Part shown: piece by piece, positions 24,001 through 36,000 of the stretch
Position numbering within the stretch: the first letter of the stretch is position 1
Layout of the letters: every line of letters begins with the position of its first letter
Assembly (NCBI GenBank): GCA_030220185.1
Contig: JASPKZ010007251.1
Location: 818,501 to 882,500, forward strand
Direction of reading: 5' to 3'
Source of the DNA: Diploptera punctata
Taxonomy: Eukaryota; Arthropoda; Insecta; Blattodea; Blaberidae
DNA length: 64,000 nucleotides
Program-made: the position numbers and the translations under genes
Notes under the pieces: model-generated
The model's database searches: none
Told to the model about the DNA's origin: nothing
The model's input: only the letters and a program-made list of their open reading frames with translations

Positions 24001-27000
24001 CCTAAATATAGCCAGATTAAATGGTTTTAATAAGAATATAATATCTAACAAATTAAAGAAATTCAGAAAGATAAAACAACTTAAAGAATGCTCTACCCTA
24101 CAAATGGTTAGTAAAGAAAATAAGAATTTCAAGAAAATTACTTACCATCCAATAGTACATGGGAAATTTCAAAAAATATTTGACTAATACAACATTACTT
24201 TGGCACCAATTAATAAATTTAGTCTGGAAAAACTTTTAAATACCAATAAAAAAATCAACATCCCAGACAATAAGAAATCTGGAATTTATCAAATTAATTG
24301 TAATGATTGTAGCAAAGTATACATAGGAAAAACAAAAAGGAATTTAGAAACACGCACTAAAGAACATTTTAGAAATATTAAAAATTGTGAAATTGAAAAA
24401 TCAGCAATAGCTGCACATAGTTTACTAGAACATCATAAAATTGAAAAAGAAGCAAAACTTTTAAAACAGTTGGATAAACCGTTGGAATTGACAATTTGGG
24501 AAATGATATTCATTCAGAAGAATAAATATCGATCTATGAATTTCGATATTCCGGTGGATAAAAATTTAATTACAAAGTTTATAATCCCAACGAAAGATGG
24601 CAGCACAAGAGGTGATGTCACTAAAGAAATCAACAATCACGGAATTTCATCAGTGGACGCCATGACTGATGAAGGACATGATATTGTCTGAAACCGTCGG
24701 TATCAAAGAAGTTTGAAAATGTATGAGGTGAGTCGATTAAAATATGTTCTCCACTCACTATTAATGATATAACCTCATAATGTTTACTTCCCGATATTAA
24801 TTTAAATATTTTTAACTTTATTTTGCTCCATGTATGTTGTGCATACAGTTTAGGTAGAGCCTACATTTTCTTTTCAGTGTAGGAGGGATTTTCCTTCCCT
24901 GAATTCCATTGCCAATTCTTACATTCCAACATAGGTCATTTACTAGCAACTTCACAAAGAAACCCAATGCTTGCCATTGGTAGAGACAAGTGTTAGAAAA
25001 GTAAATACTGGTATTTCAGTTAATTTTCAACACTTCTAATGTGCACTTGCATTTATACTGTATTTCAAGATGGGAAAGAAAAATAACAATTACACAGCAT
25101 CATATGGGGACACACCTTAGCATAGTGGTTAAGGCACTGCGCTACAAGCTGGAAGATCAAGGGTTCGAGCCCCATATGGGTCAGGATTTTTAAACTGACC
25201 CAAACCCTTTGGCGGCACTATGGTCCTGGGTTGATTCAGCCTCTAACGGAAATTAATACCAGACACTTGTTCTGGGGGTAAAGGCGGCCGTCATGCAGGG
25301 CTGACAACCCAGCTGATATCAAGTGCCGATTGTCTACAAGAAGTGGGAGCCTTAACCTCCTACTATCCCAAGGGCCTCCTGAGGCCTGTCGTGGGATCTC
25401 TTTACTTTACTTTACTTTTTACAGCATCATGTAAATTGAAAGTGTTAAGTTTCATGAACATTTTGGTAATCATGCAGCAGAAAGAGAATTCGGAATTCTT
25501 GAATCCAGCATGCGTTATTGGAGGAAACAAAAAGATGCACTAAATAATACAAGAAGTGACAGTAGGGCATTTCGTGGCCCGAAAACTGGTAAATATCCTG
25601 CTGTAGAAGATGAACTTTTAATTTATTTTGAACAGTTGCAAAACGACGGTATCACAGTTACACATGACATGCTACAACTATGTGCATGTGAAATTGCTAA
25701 TTCTCACAATATACACGATTTACAGTATTTGTATAATTCAAGATTACTTACAATGTTATGCTATAAATTTGTAAGAGATGACTTAATTACTATACTTACG
25801 TAACCATAATTGAGATGACTCAGAACAGCACCTCTAATTTTTTAAATCTCCAATTTTTCAGGGCCAAAGAAAATAAAAAAGTGCGCAAATTATGCGAGCA
25901 GTTACGGTAACTCCTGCAGCAAATTAACTGAATATTTTATTTAAATAATATTAAAGGTAACAATAGAAAAGTTATCCAAAACTCACAACTTCATAGAATA
26001 TAAATGTTTAAATTTCATCATCTTGTAATCTAATGGGCACTGCTTGGTTCTATATTAAATGTTTCAGTCACTAAATATCACAGTAATTAGTTAAAGGAAA
26101 AAACTACAGATGTCACTGAACATTTTTTACTCCAAGCGCGACAGGTCTCAAAGGCCCTTGGCTGAACATCCAGCTGCTGGCCTCACATCCACATGTGTTA
26201 ATCACAGAGGTAGATAATCATAAGCCAGTGTAGGGGTGACATGTGGTCAGCATTTCGGGGTCCCCCAGCCATTATAGCTGGTATTCTCAACCTGGAGTCG
26301 CTACTTATTGTAGGTACCCAAATGCCTCACAATGCTCGTGGGCACCGGTCCCATACTGGCCGAAACTCCATGAGAAAAATTTCTTCCCCCATGGAGACCC
26401 GAACCAGCGCAAGTCCCATAGGTCTGTGCCAAGGCTTCTTGCCTTAACCACTCGGCTATGGCGCGGGACGTCACTGAACTAATGTCTTTATTGATTGTCT
26501 TACTTCCAACAAGCAGTAGTATTTTGTGATTCAAAAGCAGTTATTATTGCTATAACTGACAGTATGTCACCTAAATGTAACAAAATAATGGTTGTTGGAA
26601 AAGAACCTAATAAGATATGTTTATTAGTAGATTCCAGCATACTGCAGCTTATTTAGAAATGAAACTGCCGATTATCTAGCAGAGAGAATGTAGTATCATG
26701 GAAGAATCTTTTTTAGATTTGCCAGTGATAAAGCTGAGAGATTAATCACTTCAGAATTTACAATTATTTTAATGAAGTTTCAGGGAATTAAAGATAGGAG
26801 TGACTCAACACACAATTATTTAAAGTCCTTGAGCATTCGAGGAAAAATTCTGTTACATCTTTTAGACCAGTATTCAAAACCAATCTCTCTAGGCCACGCC
26901 ATCTCCATCTTCCGTAAGCTGAGGCTCTCATCTTTCAATTATTCCCGGAATTGTTTTTTAATATGTTAGCACACAATGTTGAATAGAGCCACTTTAGGTT

Positions 27001-30000
27001 CTGCATGACCCACTTAATTAACCATGGAGAGATGGGCTGAGAGTCGCTCTTCGCAGAAACTGTGGTTCTTGAATATCGGCCTTAGATAGATTGCAGGTCA
27101 TGATTGTCAAAACATTTGGACAGACTCTTCCTGACTTTACTCCTTGTGCTATCTTCAAGAAGAGATGGATCAGGACCACCTTCAACAGTGTCTAGCCCTT
27201 TCATTCATAACTCCAGTATCTGGAAAATATTTGAGAGCAAGATGGCTGCATTGCAAAGTGCTCAGCACTAGTAAACAAACAATTCCTCATTATATTTGAA
27301 GAGAAAAATTATATGCTCAGACTGGGACATGAATCATATAGAAGTAGAATACAACTTTAAAACAGCAACATATTGAAATATACACACAATGAACAGATGC
27401 ATATAGAGAATGTGGTACAAAAGAAGTACTAAAATAATTAATTCCGTGCTTTCTTAGTTGTTCCTGCTTTTTCTCTTATGAGGAAGCTCATGGTGAAGCA
27501 TCCAGCAGTAGTCGCCCATCATCCGAACATCCCAAGTTCCCTGGTATCGTTGTTCCATGTCCTTGATGTCCTGATGGAATCTTTCACCCTGTTCCTCACT
27601 TACAGCACCCAGGTTTGGAGGAAAAAAGTCAAGGTATTTATTTTAAAAAATGTAGCTTTAAACTCATTGAATGTCCTTCATAGTTAAATTTGGGAAATAA
27701 CATTATGAGGTTCTTAATTTGTAAATTAATGAGTCGTTTTTAACATGTTACCTCATATTTTATGTTTCTTCGAAAACTAGTTCCCGTGTTTGAAGAAACA
27801 TAAAATATGAGGTAAGATGTTAAAAATGACTCATTAATTTACTCATTGAATGTCGTCAGAATGTTCTCAACTATGTTGATATACTCTGGGATACGATTGT
27901 TTCCAGGAAGTTTTGAACCACACACCTAAAGGAGACCAGGCTTCTTGCTCCATGGCATTCATTAAATGAAGGAAATCTTCATCTAGCATTATTTTCCGAA
28001 TATCGAATATTATTCAACTTTGCATCTAACAGTTTGGGGAACTAGTTACATAGATATATTATATTAATGTTGGGAAGTAAACATTATGAGGTATAATCAT
28101 TAAAATTCATCGGAGAACATTTTGTTTAAACAACTCACCTCATAGGATTCATGCTTCCATGATACTGCGATTTCAAACACAGTTGTGTTCATCCTCAGCC
28201 AAAACTCCGACTCTGTCAGAGGTTGAACACAACTGTGTTTGAAACTGCAGTATCATGGAAGCATGAATCCTATGAAGTGAGTTGTTTAAACAAAATGTTC
28301 TCTATGAATTTTAATAGTTACATAGATTTAAAATTCATCGGAGAACATATTGTTTAAACAACTCACCTCATAGGATTCATGCTTCCATGATATCGCGATT
28401 TCAAACATAATCATGTTCATCGTCAGCCATAACTGACTGAGTCGGAGTTATGGCTGACGATGAACATGATTATATTTGAAATCGCGATATCATGGAAGCA
28501 TGAATCCTATGAGGTGAGTTGTTTAAACAATATGTTCTCCGATGAATTTTAATGATTATACCTCATAATGTTTACTTCCCAACATTAATTAAATATAGTT
28601 ACATAGATATTCATATTATTCGTTTTTAAACATCTTAATGATGGACAAATTATATTTTAAAAGAAAAATATACGCCTAGACTGGGGTTTGAATCCCTATG
28701 TCAATGCTCTATCCAAGTGAGCTACCTAGGCCTCCAATCTAAATGCGTATTTTTCTCTTCTATGTAGTTAATTCCCTAACCCCAAATGCACGAGCCATTG
28801 CTTGTAATGTTTAAATTCCCAATAAAAAGCCTTCTTAACAAAGGATCCGCCGTTTGCAAAAATCGTAGCAACGGCTCGTAGCATTTGGGGTTAGGGAATT
28901 AACTATGTAGAAGAGAAAAATACGCGTTTAGATTGGAGGCTTAGGTAGCTCACTTGGATAGAGCATTGACATAGAGAGTCAAAGGTCCTGGGTTCAAGCC
29001 CCAGTCTAGGCATATATTTTTCTATTGTTTATTTTTTATTATTTCACTCACCTCATACTTCATAACTCCTTGCGATATTAAAAAACCTCATAGTGTTATT
29101 TCCTATCTACATAACTTAATATATTTTTCTATTCAAATATAAGTTACATAGATATTTGAAATAGTTGCCATACCTTGACAAACTGCTTCATCATACCCAG
29201 TTTGATGTGCAGAGGAGGGCAAGAATATTCTGTCTCTTTCTACTAGAGAATCACACTTGATATTTTGTCCCCTGAAACCAATTTCAACCTATGGGGCCAC
29301 TGTTTTTTCTCCAAATGTTTGTCACAAGCTCGACTGCCCCATTCACAGATGAAACAAGGAAATTTTGTATATCCTGATTGTTTTCCTAGAATCCTACCCA
29401 AACTTTCAAATCACCACACACCAACCAATTATTGTGATCCTCATATTGATTTGTGCAAAAACTTTGGGTGATACAATGTTTTGAATATCATTTTTTAATT
29501 CAGGAGGTTGAAATACGTAAAGAATGCCTACATTTTCGAAAAAAGTTTTTTCACTGTTGCGTTGTGTAATTTATTGTGGTGTATGTTAATTTACAGATAA
29601 AATATGGAGGTCTGGATGATGACGATGATGATGAATTTTCTTCATTGCCTCGAACACGTGGTAAAAAAATTAATTATCAAGAAATTCCTGGCTCAGAAAG
29701 TGAGGAGGTAAATAACTAATTTATTTAATATAATAAATTTGGGAATTTTTATATTATGAGGTTTTCTTAAGAATCAAATGAATCATGAATTTTTCTTACC
29801 TCATACATCTATGTTTTTTTAACACAGAAAACTGCAGTATCGAAAAAAATATCTTTTCCATCCTCAGCTGTTTTCACTACTATCGTGAATCTAATGAATC
29901 ATGAATTCTTCTTTCCTCACACATCTATGTTTTTTTAACACAGAACTGCAGTAACAGAACAAACATCTTTTCCATCCTCAGCTGTTTCATCATTTGATTC

Positions 30001-33000
30001 TTATTAACTAATTTCTTAATTAATATTTTTATAGGAAGTAACACTATGAGGGTTCATTTTAATAAAAAGTCAGATATAAATATCTCACCTCAAAATTTGT
30101 AGGTTATGAGGTGGGGTATTTATATCTGATTCTTTATTTATTAACTAACATTTTTTTTTATGATGTCTCTTCAGTTACAAAACTGATTTACTGCATACTA
30201 CTAGAGTATGTGGTCTAAGGAAAGTGATCAGAATATATTATTGCTCTCATTGATAGGAAGGGGATATAATTCTTCCAACTGTGTTTAGCGTTGTCCCAAT
30301 CTCTTTCTCTCTGTTGGTATCCATTCTAATAAGGGAACTTATAGGAAAAAAATTACTATGAGGTTTAATTTAAGATAAATTAATTTTTTTTTAGTATAAT
30401 ATGGGAATTTTTAACATTATGAGGTTTTATTAATAAGAATTCACAATTCATTTAATTCTTATAAATTAAAATGCTTCATACGTCACCTCATATCCACTTT
30501 TCTAATTACGGAGGGTTGTTTCCGATCTCTGATAACGATTTGCCAAGTAGATTGTGACGTTGAAGTGTGAGTCATCAGGACAGGAGCATGCGAGGTGATC
30601 AAACCAGTCAGTGTGCTGCTTCTGTTACACTCGCATACGTGTTGCTCTCATAATGCCTAAGAAGATAGGCCCGTTTTGGGAAGGGTACATTGCTGTCCTT
30701 TCTGACGCTAATTATAGTTATTCCGCGATTATTGAGGCTTGCAAAAACGTAATTTTATGGTGTCAAAGTGTGGAATTAGCTCAGTGCTTAATAAAAAGGG
30801 AAAGGGTCGCTTGGGATTAATTCCAAAAAAAAAAAAAACAAACGGGCAAATCCACGACCTGCTACTACCCGCACCCCAGATGTAATCAGAAAGGTCAAGG
30901 TCCTTATCTCTGGTGGTAATCCTGCCACACAAAAGGTGATTGCAAACAGATTGGGAATATCCCTTAAAATTGTAAACACCATAATAAACAAAGATTTAAA
31001 CATGGAGAAGCACCACAAAAGCAGGGTTCATAAATTGTTTTCACGTCAGATTGCCGAATGCTGCACCAACAGCAGGAAACTATGAAAAGCACCTGGCAGG
31101 AGAAAAATGGAAATTTCTGGTCACACTTGATGAAGCATATGTTTATCTAGGAGACTGCAACAAACCCCGGACAATTTACTATAGAGAAAGGGGCGAAAAA
31201 AGTTTTCAAAAGTGGTATGCCGAATGCAGAGAAAGTTTCTCCAAGGGATTTATGGTCATCGCAGGATATTGCTACAATGAAAAACTGACCATTCGTAGAG
31301 TAGCTAAAAATGCCAAAATCAACTCCCAGTACTACCAGGAAGAAGTTCTCACCCCAATTTAGCCGACTGAAATCCCAGCTCTCTATGGTACAGACAAAAA
31401 CAAAGTCTGGGTGCACCAAGACAAGGCCTCCAGTCACACTTTGGGTTCAACCCTGACATTCCTGGAGAAATGGAGCAGGAAACTGGAATACATGCTATTC
31501 CATTCAGCAAAATACCAGTGAAGTCTCCTGATGCATCACCGATGGACTTTGTGTCTTTGGACTCTTCAAAAGGGCACTGGGAAACAGGCGTCCTCGAACA
31601 ATAGACAGTCTCTGGAAAGCATATAAAGAGGAGTGGGAACTTCTAGACATGGCTGTGCTGCGTAATAGTCTTCTGCAGCGGAAACTCCGATGCCAAACCA
31701 TAGCTCGGGTGAAGAGCCATCAATTCGAGCATGCTCGATGGTGGAGACACGACTTTTCTTAAGGTAAAACTTAAAAATCATTTGTTATCAGAGATCAGAA
31801 ACAACCCTCCGTATAATGCAGTTTCGAAGCCTTGGCAGTTTCATCTTCAGTAAAATCTCGTCGACTGATAATGTTGATTGGAAGAACTACTTCTTGACAT
31901 GTCATCAGTTAACAAGATATTACTGAAGATGAAGCTGCCAAGGCTTTGAAACTGCAGTATAATTAGAAGACTGGATATGAGGTGAGGTATGAAGTATTTT
32001 AATGTTTTATTTTAGGAAGTAATATTTTGAGGTTCTTTTAATTATATTATTTGGAGTCTATTTATATTTAGGTAAGATAAACAGACTCCAAATAATATAA
32101 TGAAGTATTTTAATTTATCTTAACTTATCAAACATTGCATGCCGAAACCTATCTTGAAATTTCTCCGAGAGAAGTGTTGTGATGTACCAAGACTGTGTCG
32201 AAAATATTATCTGCCATTTTTTATGGCAAGGCACAGAAATCAAAGCTGAAATCCAGCAATGGCAGCTCTCTGTACAATATGCTTCAAATCAGAAGGTCGA
32301 GGCTTCGAGTCCCAGTGGGATCAGGATTTTTAAACTGTCCCGAGCCTTCTGCTGGCACCATGACCCTGAGTTCGATTCAGCCTCTAACAGAAATGAGTAC
32401 TGGATACTTGTTCTGCAGGTAGAGGTGGCATTATGCAGGGCTGACATCAAGTGCTTATTGTCTAGAAAAAAAGTGGGAACCTTAACCTCCTACTACACCA
32501 AGGGTCTCCTATGGTCTGTAGTGGGATCACTTTACTTTACAAAAATATTTTAGTTACCGTATTGACCCGAATATAAGCCACGTTTATTTTTAAAATTTCG
32601 TACATGAAAATTAAAGGTGCAGGTTATTTGCACAGCCGATAAATTTTCACATGTAATAGAATCTTGAAATGCAGCGCATTATTGCTAATTTTCTAAATTT
32701 GAAATGGAGCAACAATGTCGCGCGCTCTTGTTTGGAATTGCCAGCAGTTGTATGGTATATGATGCAACAATGTACCAGTCTTTGTATTATGGTAATCGTG
32801 CTCTTTTGTATGATAGGGCAGATTAAAACAGTTACAGTAGTATGTACCTACTATGGTAAATTTATTCTACAGCAATGAGTGAAAACGTCAAAAGAAAAAC
32901 TTCAACAAACTTGGCAATTTGGTGCAGTTATGATGCTGGTTTTAAACTTGCAGTTATTTTTTTTTTTTTCCTCTTTTCCCCTTAATATTAATGGTTTGGC

Positions 33001-36000
33001 TTACACTTGGGTACGCCTTATATTTGGACCAATACGGTAATAACCTTAACAGCGGTTTACCATGAATTTTAAAAATTGTGCTTTGTTTCAGGAACTGATA
33101 AGAGCGGTGACAAAACTAAAAGAAAGTGAAGATGAATATGTAGCAAGTGAGGAAGAAGAGAAATGGTGGAAGATGATGAGGAAGAAGAAGCCGAACCTGA
33201 ACCAGAGGATGAAGATGAAGAAGTGGAAGCAGATGGAACCAAGGCAGAGCCTAAGCTTAAACTTAAAACTAAACTACTGCCTAAACAAAATGTAGAGTCA
33301 AAGACAGAATCTAAACAAGTGGAAGAAGAGGTAGAGGAAAGAGATGAGAAAGAAGAAGAAGAAGAGGAGGAGGAGGAAGAAGAAGAAATGGAAACTTTAG
33401 CAGTTAAAGAAATTGATAACTCTAAATCAGACATACCAACTATAACAGAGATGCCCATCAGGGAGGATGAAGAAGATGAGGATGAGATGTTTGAAGGTTT
33501 GATAGAAGGTATGATTTCAATTTTTAGCAAATTCCAAAACAGTATAACTATTGAGGTTCTATTAAATTTGAAGAGAAAAATTTTCGCCTAGACCGGGACT
33601 CGAACCCGGGACCCTTGGCTTTCCGGGCCAAGTGCTCTACCAACTGAGCTACCGAGGCGAGTTACGATCTAGACGCAAATTTTTCTCTTATATACGTTGT
33701 AATTCCCTATCGCCAAATACTTTTGAAACCATTGCCATTTGCAAAGATAGAAGCAATGGTTTCAAAAGCATTTGGCGATAGGGAATTACAACGTATATAA
33801 GAGAAAAATTTGCGTCTAGATCGTAACTCGCCTCGGTAGCTCAGTTGGTAGAGCACTTGGCCCGGAAAGCCAAGGGTCCCGGGTTCGAGTCCCGGTCTAG
33901 GCGAAAATTTTTCTCTTCAAATTTAATTTATCTTTCATTGAGAAACGTTAAATTAATAATAAAAAACATCAATATTGAGGTTCTACTCAATGAAAAAATT
34001 TATCATAAGTAACGTGAGTGATTTCCAATTTATCTAGAGAATTTGGAAATCAAGAGTAGAATTTGTTAGGATTATTTAACAAATTAAATTAAGCTGTTTA
34101 CTCACAAACCATTATTTAAATGTAATTATTTTAAGATATTTAGATATTTAATGTAAACGGCAATGTTTGAAAATTAAAATATAAAATTGTGGAATATTCA
34201 CCTGAAAGGTCCGTCTCCTCAACTTAATTAGTTATTTAACAGTAGTGCTAATTAAGTTGAGGAATATTCCATAATTTTATATTTTAATTTTGAATAATAC
34301 CTCACTTCGTGAGTAGTGAATTTATTGATAATTTGGAAATCACTTGTGGCATTACTTATGAAAAAAAATTGTGTTTCATTTCGCAGTATGCGTATTGAAA
34401 AACCATTCTATAAATGCAAACATATTAACTATCACAATGTAATTAATTTATAACATTTAATATAAGTAAACCAATATACACATAAAACAGCCTATAAAGA
34501 AACAAACATACCTTTGTTACAAATATATGAGAACCACCCTCACACAGAAATTCAGCTTGTTTATTTTCTTCCACTCATTAAATAGTTCATACTCTTTCAA
34601 ATATATCTTCTTTATTAAATAATAATAATAACCCTCAGGGGGTCCTCATCTAGGGGATATGTGGATGGCAACCACAAGGTGCCCAAGCTGAGCAAAACAT
34701 TTCTTCCATTTACTTGTGTTTTGCACTCTTTTAACTTTACTATCTAACCTCTCTTGGTTAACTCTTGTTTTTTCGACCCTGACACTATTAGGGCATCCGA
34801 GGGCTAGGGAGTCTTCCATTTCTTCTTTCCTTTATTTTTTTTTCTCCAGAAAAGCCTGACCAGAGGCTATAAGATGGCAGCCCCATCACTGGTCTTGCCT
34901 TCCTTTGGTCAGCAACCAATTGAAGGGACTATTTTTATGCTTTCAAGTCTTATACGAGAATTTCCCAGAAATTTTCTATAGGATCATAACAGGCCTTGGC
35001 CTAATACTTGGAAGGAAGAAGAAGATAATAATAATAATGCTTTATTTTAGCTGGCAGAGTTAAGGCCATAAGGCCTTCTCTTCCACTCAACCAGCAAATA
35101 GTAAAATTATACAAAAATTACGTACATATTACAATTTTAAATATTATTAAAATACAGACTAAGCAAAATACAATGATGATGTGATCTAATACTAGCTAAT
35201 ACTAACAAAAACATAGAATATAATAAAATTAAAATGATATAAAATAAAGTAAGTAGCTTCCTAGATGATTATTAATAGACTGCTGTGTATAGTTGTTATG
35301 CAGTTAATGTTTTCATTGTGTCGAACTTAAGATATCAGTTAATTTGGATTTAAATAATGATAGCGATTGACAGTCCCTGACGTGACTGGGAAGTGAGTTC
35401 CATGCACTAGTCATAGATATTGTGTAAGATTCAGAGTACAGACATGTCCTGTGTTGTGGTATCAAAAGTAAAGAAGAGTTTTGTGATCTTGTTCCTAAAT
35501 TGTGATGAGCCGATAAATTTTGAAAACGTGTTAAATAAGTTGGTAAATATGTGTGCAGAATTTGGAATAGTAAGATATGTGAATGTAAAGTTCTTCTGTC
35601 ATTTAGGCGTAGCCATGATAAGGCCTGAAATGAAGGAGACACGTGGTCATAACGACGGAGATTGAATATAAATTGAATGCACGCATTATAAGCACGCTGT
35701 AGTCTGTCAGATAGATCAGTTGTCAGATTAGTCAGTAATATGTCGCAGTAGTCAAAGTGTGGCATTATAAGAGTCTGTACAAGTATTTGTTTTAATTTTG
35801 CAGGAAGGAAGTTTTTAAAACTATATATGGGAAACAACATTATAAGGTTGTTATTCATGATGGGTGAGTCATTTTTTATATCTTACATCATAGTTTATGT
35901 TTATGAAAATATAAACTATGAGGTAAGATATAAAAAATTACTCATTCTTCATATATTTTCTTTGATTTGTTAGGAGTTTCATAGCATTTGGTGCGTGAGA

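Larger units (their letters stand above)
23267..24804. mobile_element. Large PLE inverted dimer, 16 bp target duplication
   Basis: AATATTTTTAACTTTA at 23251-23266 and 24805-24820. Left arm (minus, 23267-23755) is truncated; right arm (plus, 23953-24804) is longer and carries the terminal block AACCTCATAATGTTTACTTC. A 180 bp N2 retrotransposon tail lies at the centre. Confidence 0.85.
23209..25907 (+). mobile_element. pogo/Tigger-like DNA transposon with nested insertions
   Basis: Ends: TACTGCATTTGCTCGTGTAA at 23207 and, inverted, TACCGTAACTGCTCGCATAA at 25909, both continuing TTTGCGCA; flanked by TA. The interior holds a PLE dimer (23267-24804), a SINE (25084-25417) and a transposase N-terminal piece (25421-25803). 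Most of the transposase is missing. Confidence 0.7.
30403..32130. mobile_element. PLE inverted dimer split by a DD41D transposon
   Basis: Left arm 30403-30508, right arm from 31812 with CTGAAGA-T-GAAGC/GCTTT stem and GAA-ACTGCAGT-A (31924-31962, ATTA/TAAT stem I). A further small dimer lies at 32004-32099. Confidence 0.7.

Noticed and set aside
27478..27687. Plus-strand 69-codon ORF
   Set aside because: The minus strand carries the recognisable gene relic here.
33069..33530. Serine-rich 153-codon ORF on the minus strand
   Set aside because: It is the reverse complement of the acidic Rsf1 exon (GAA/GAG runs read as TTC/CTC/TCC).
35420..35665. 81-codon ORF on the plus strand
   Set aside because: Antisense shadow of the retrotransposon ORF at 35313-35858.
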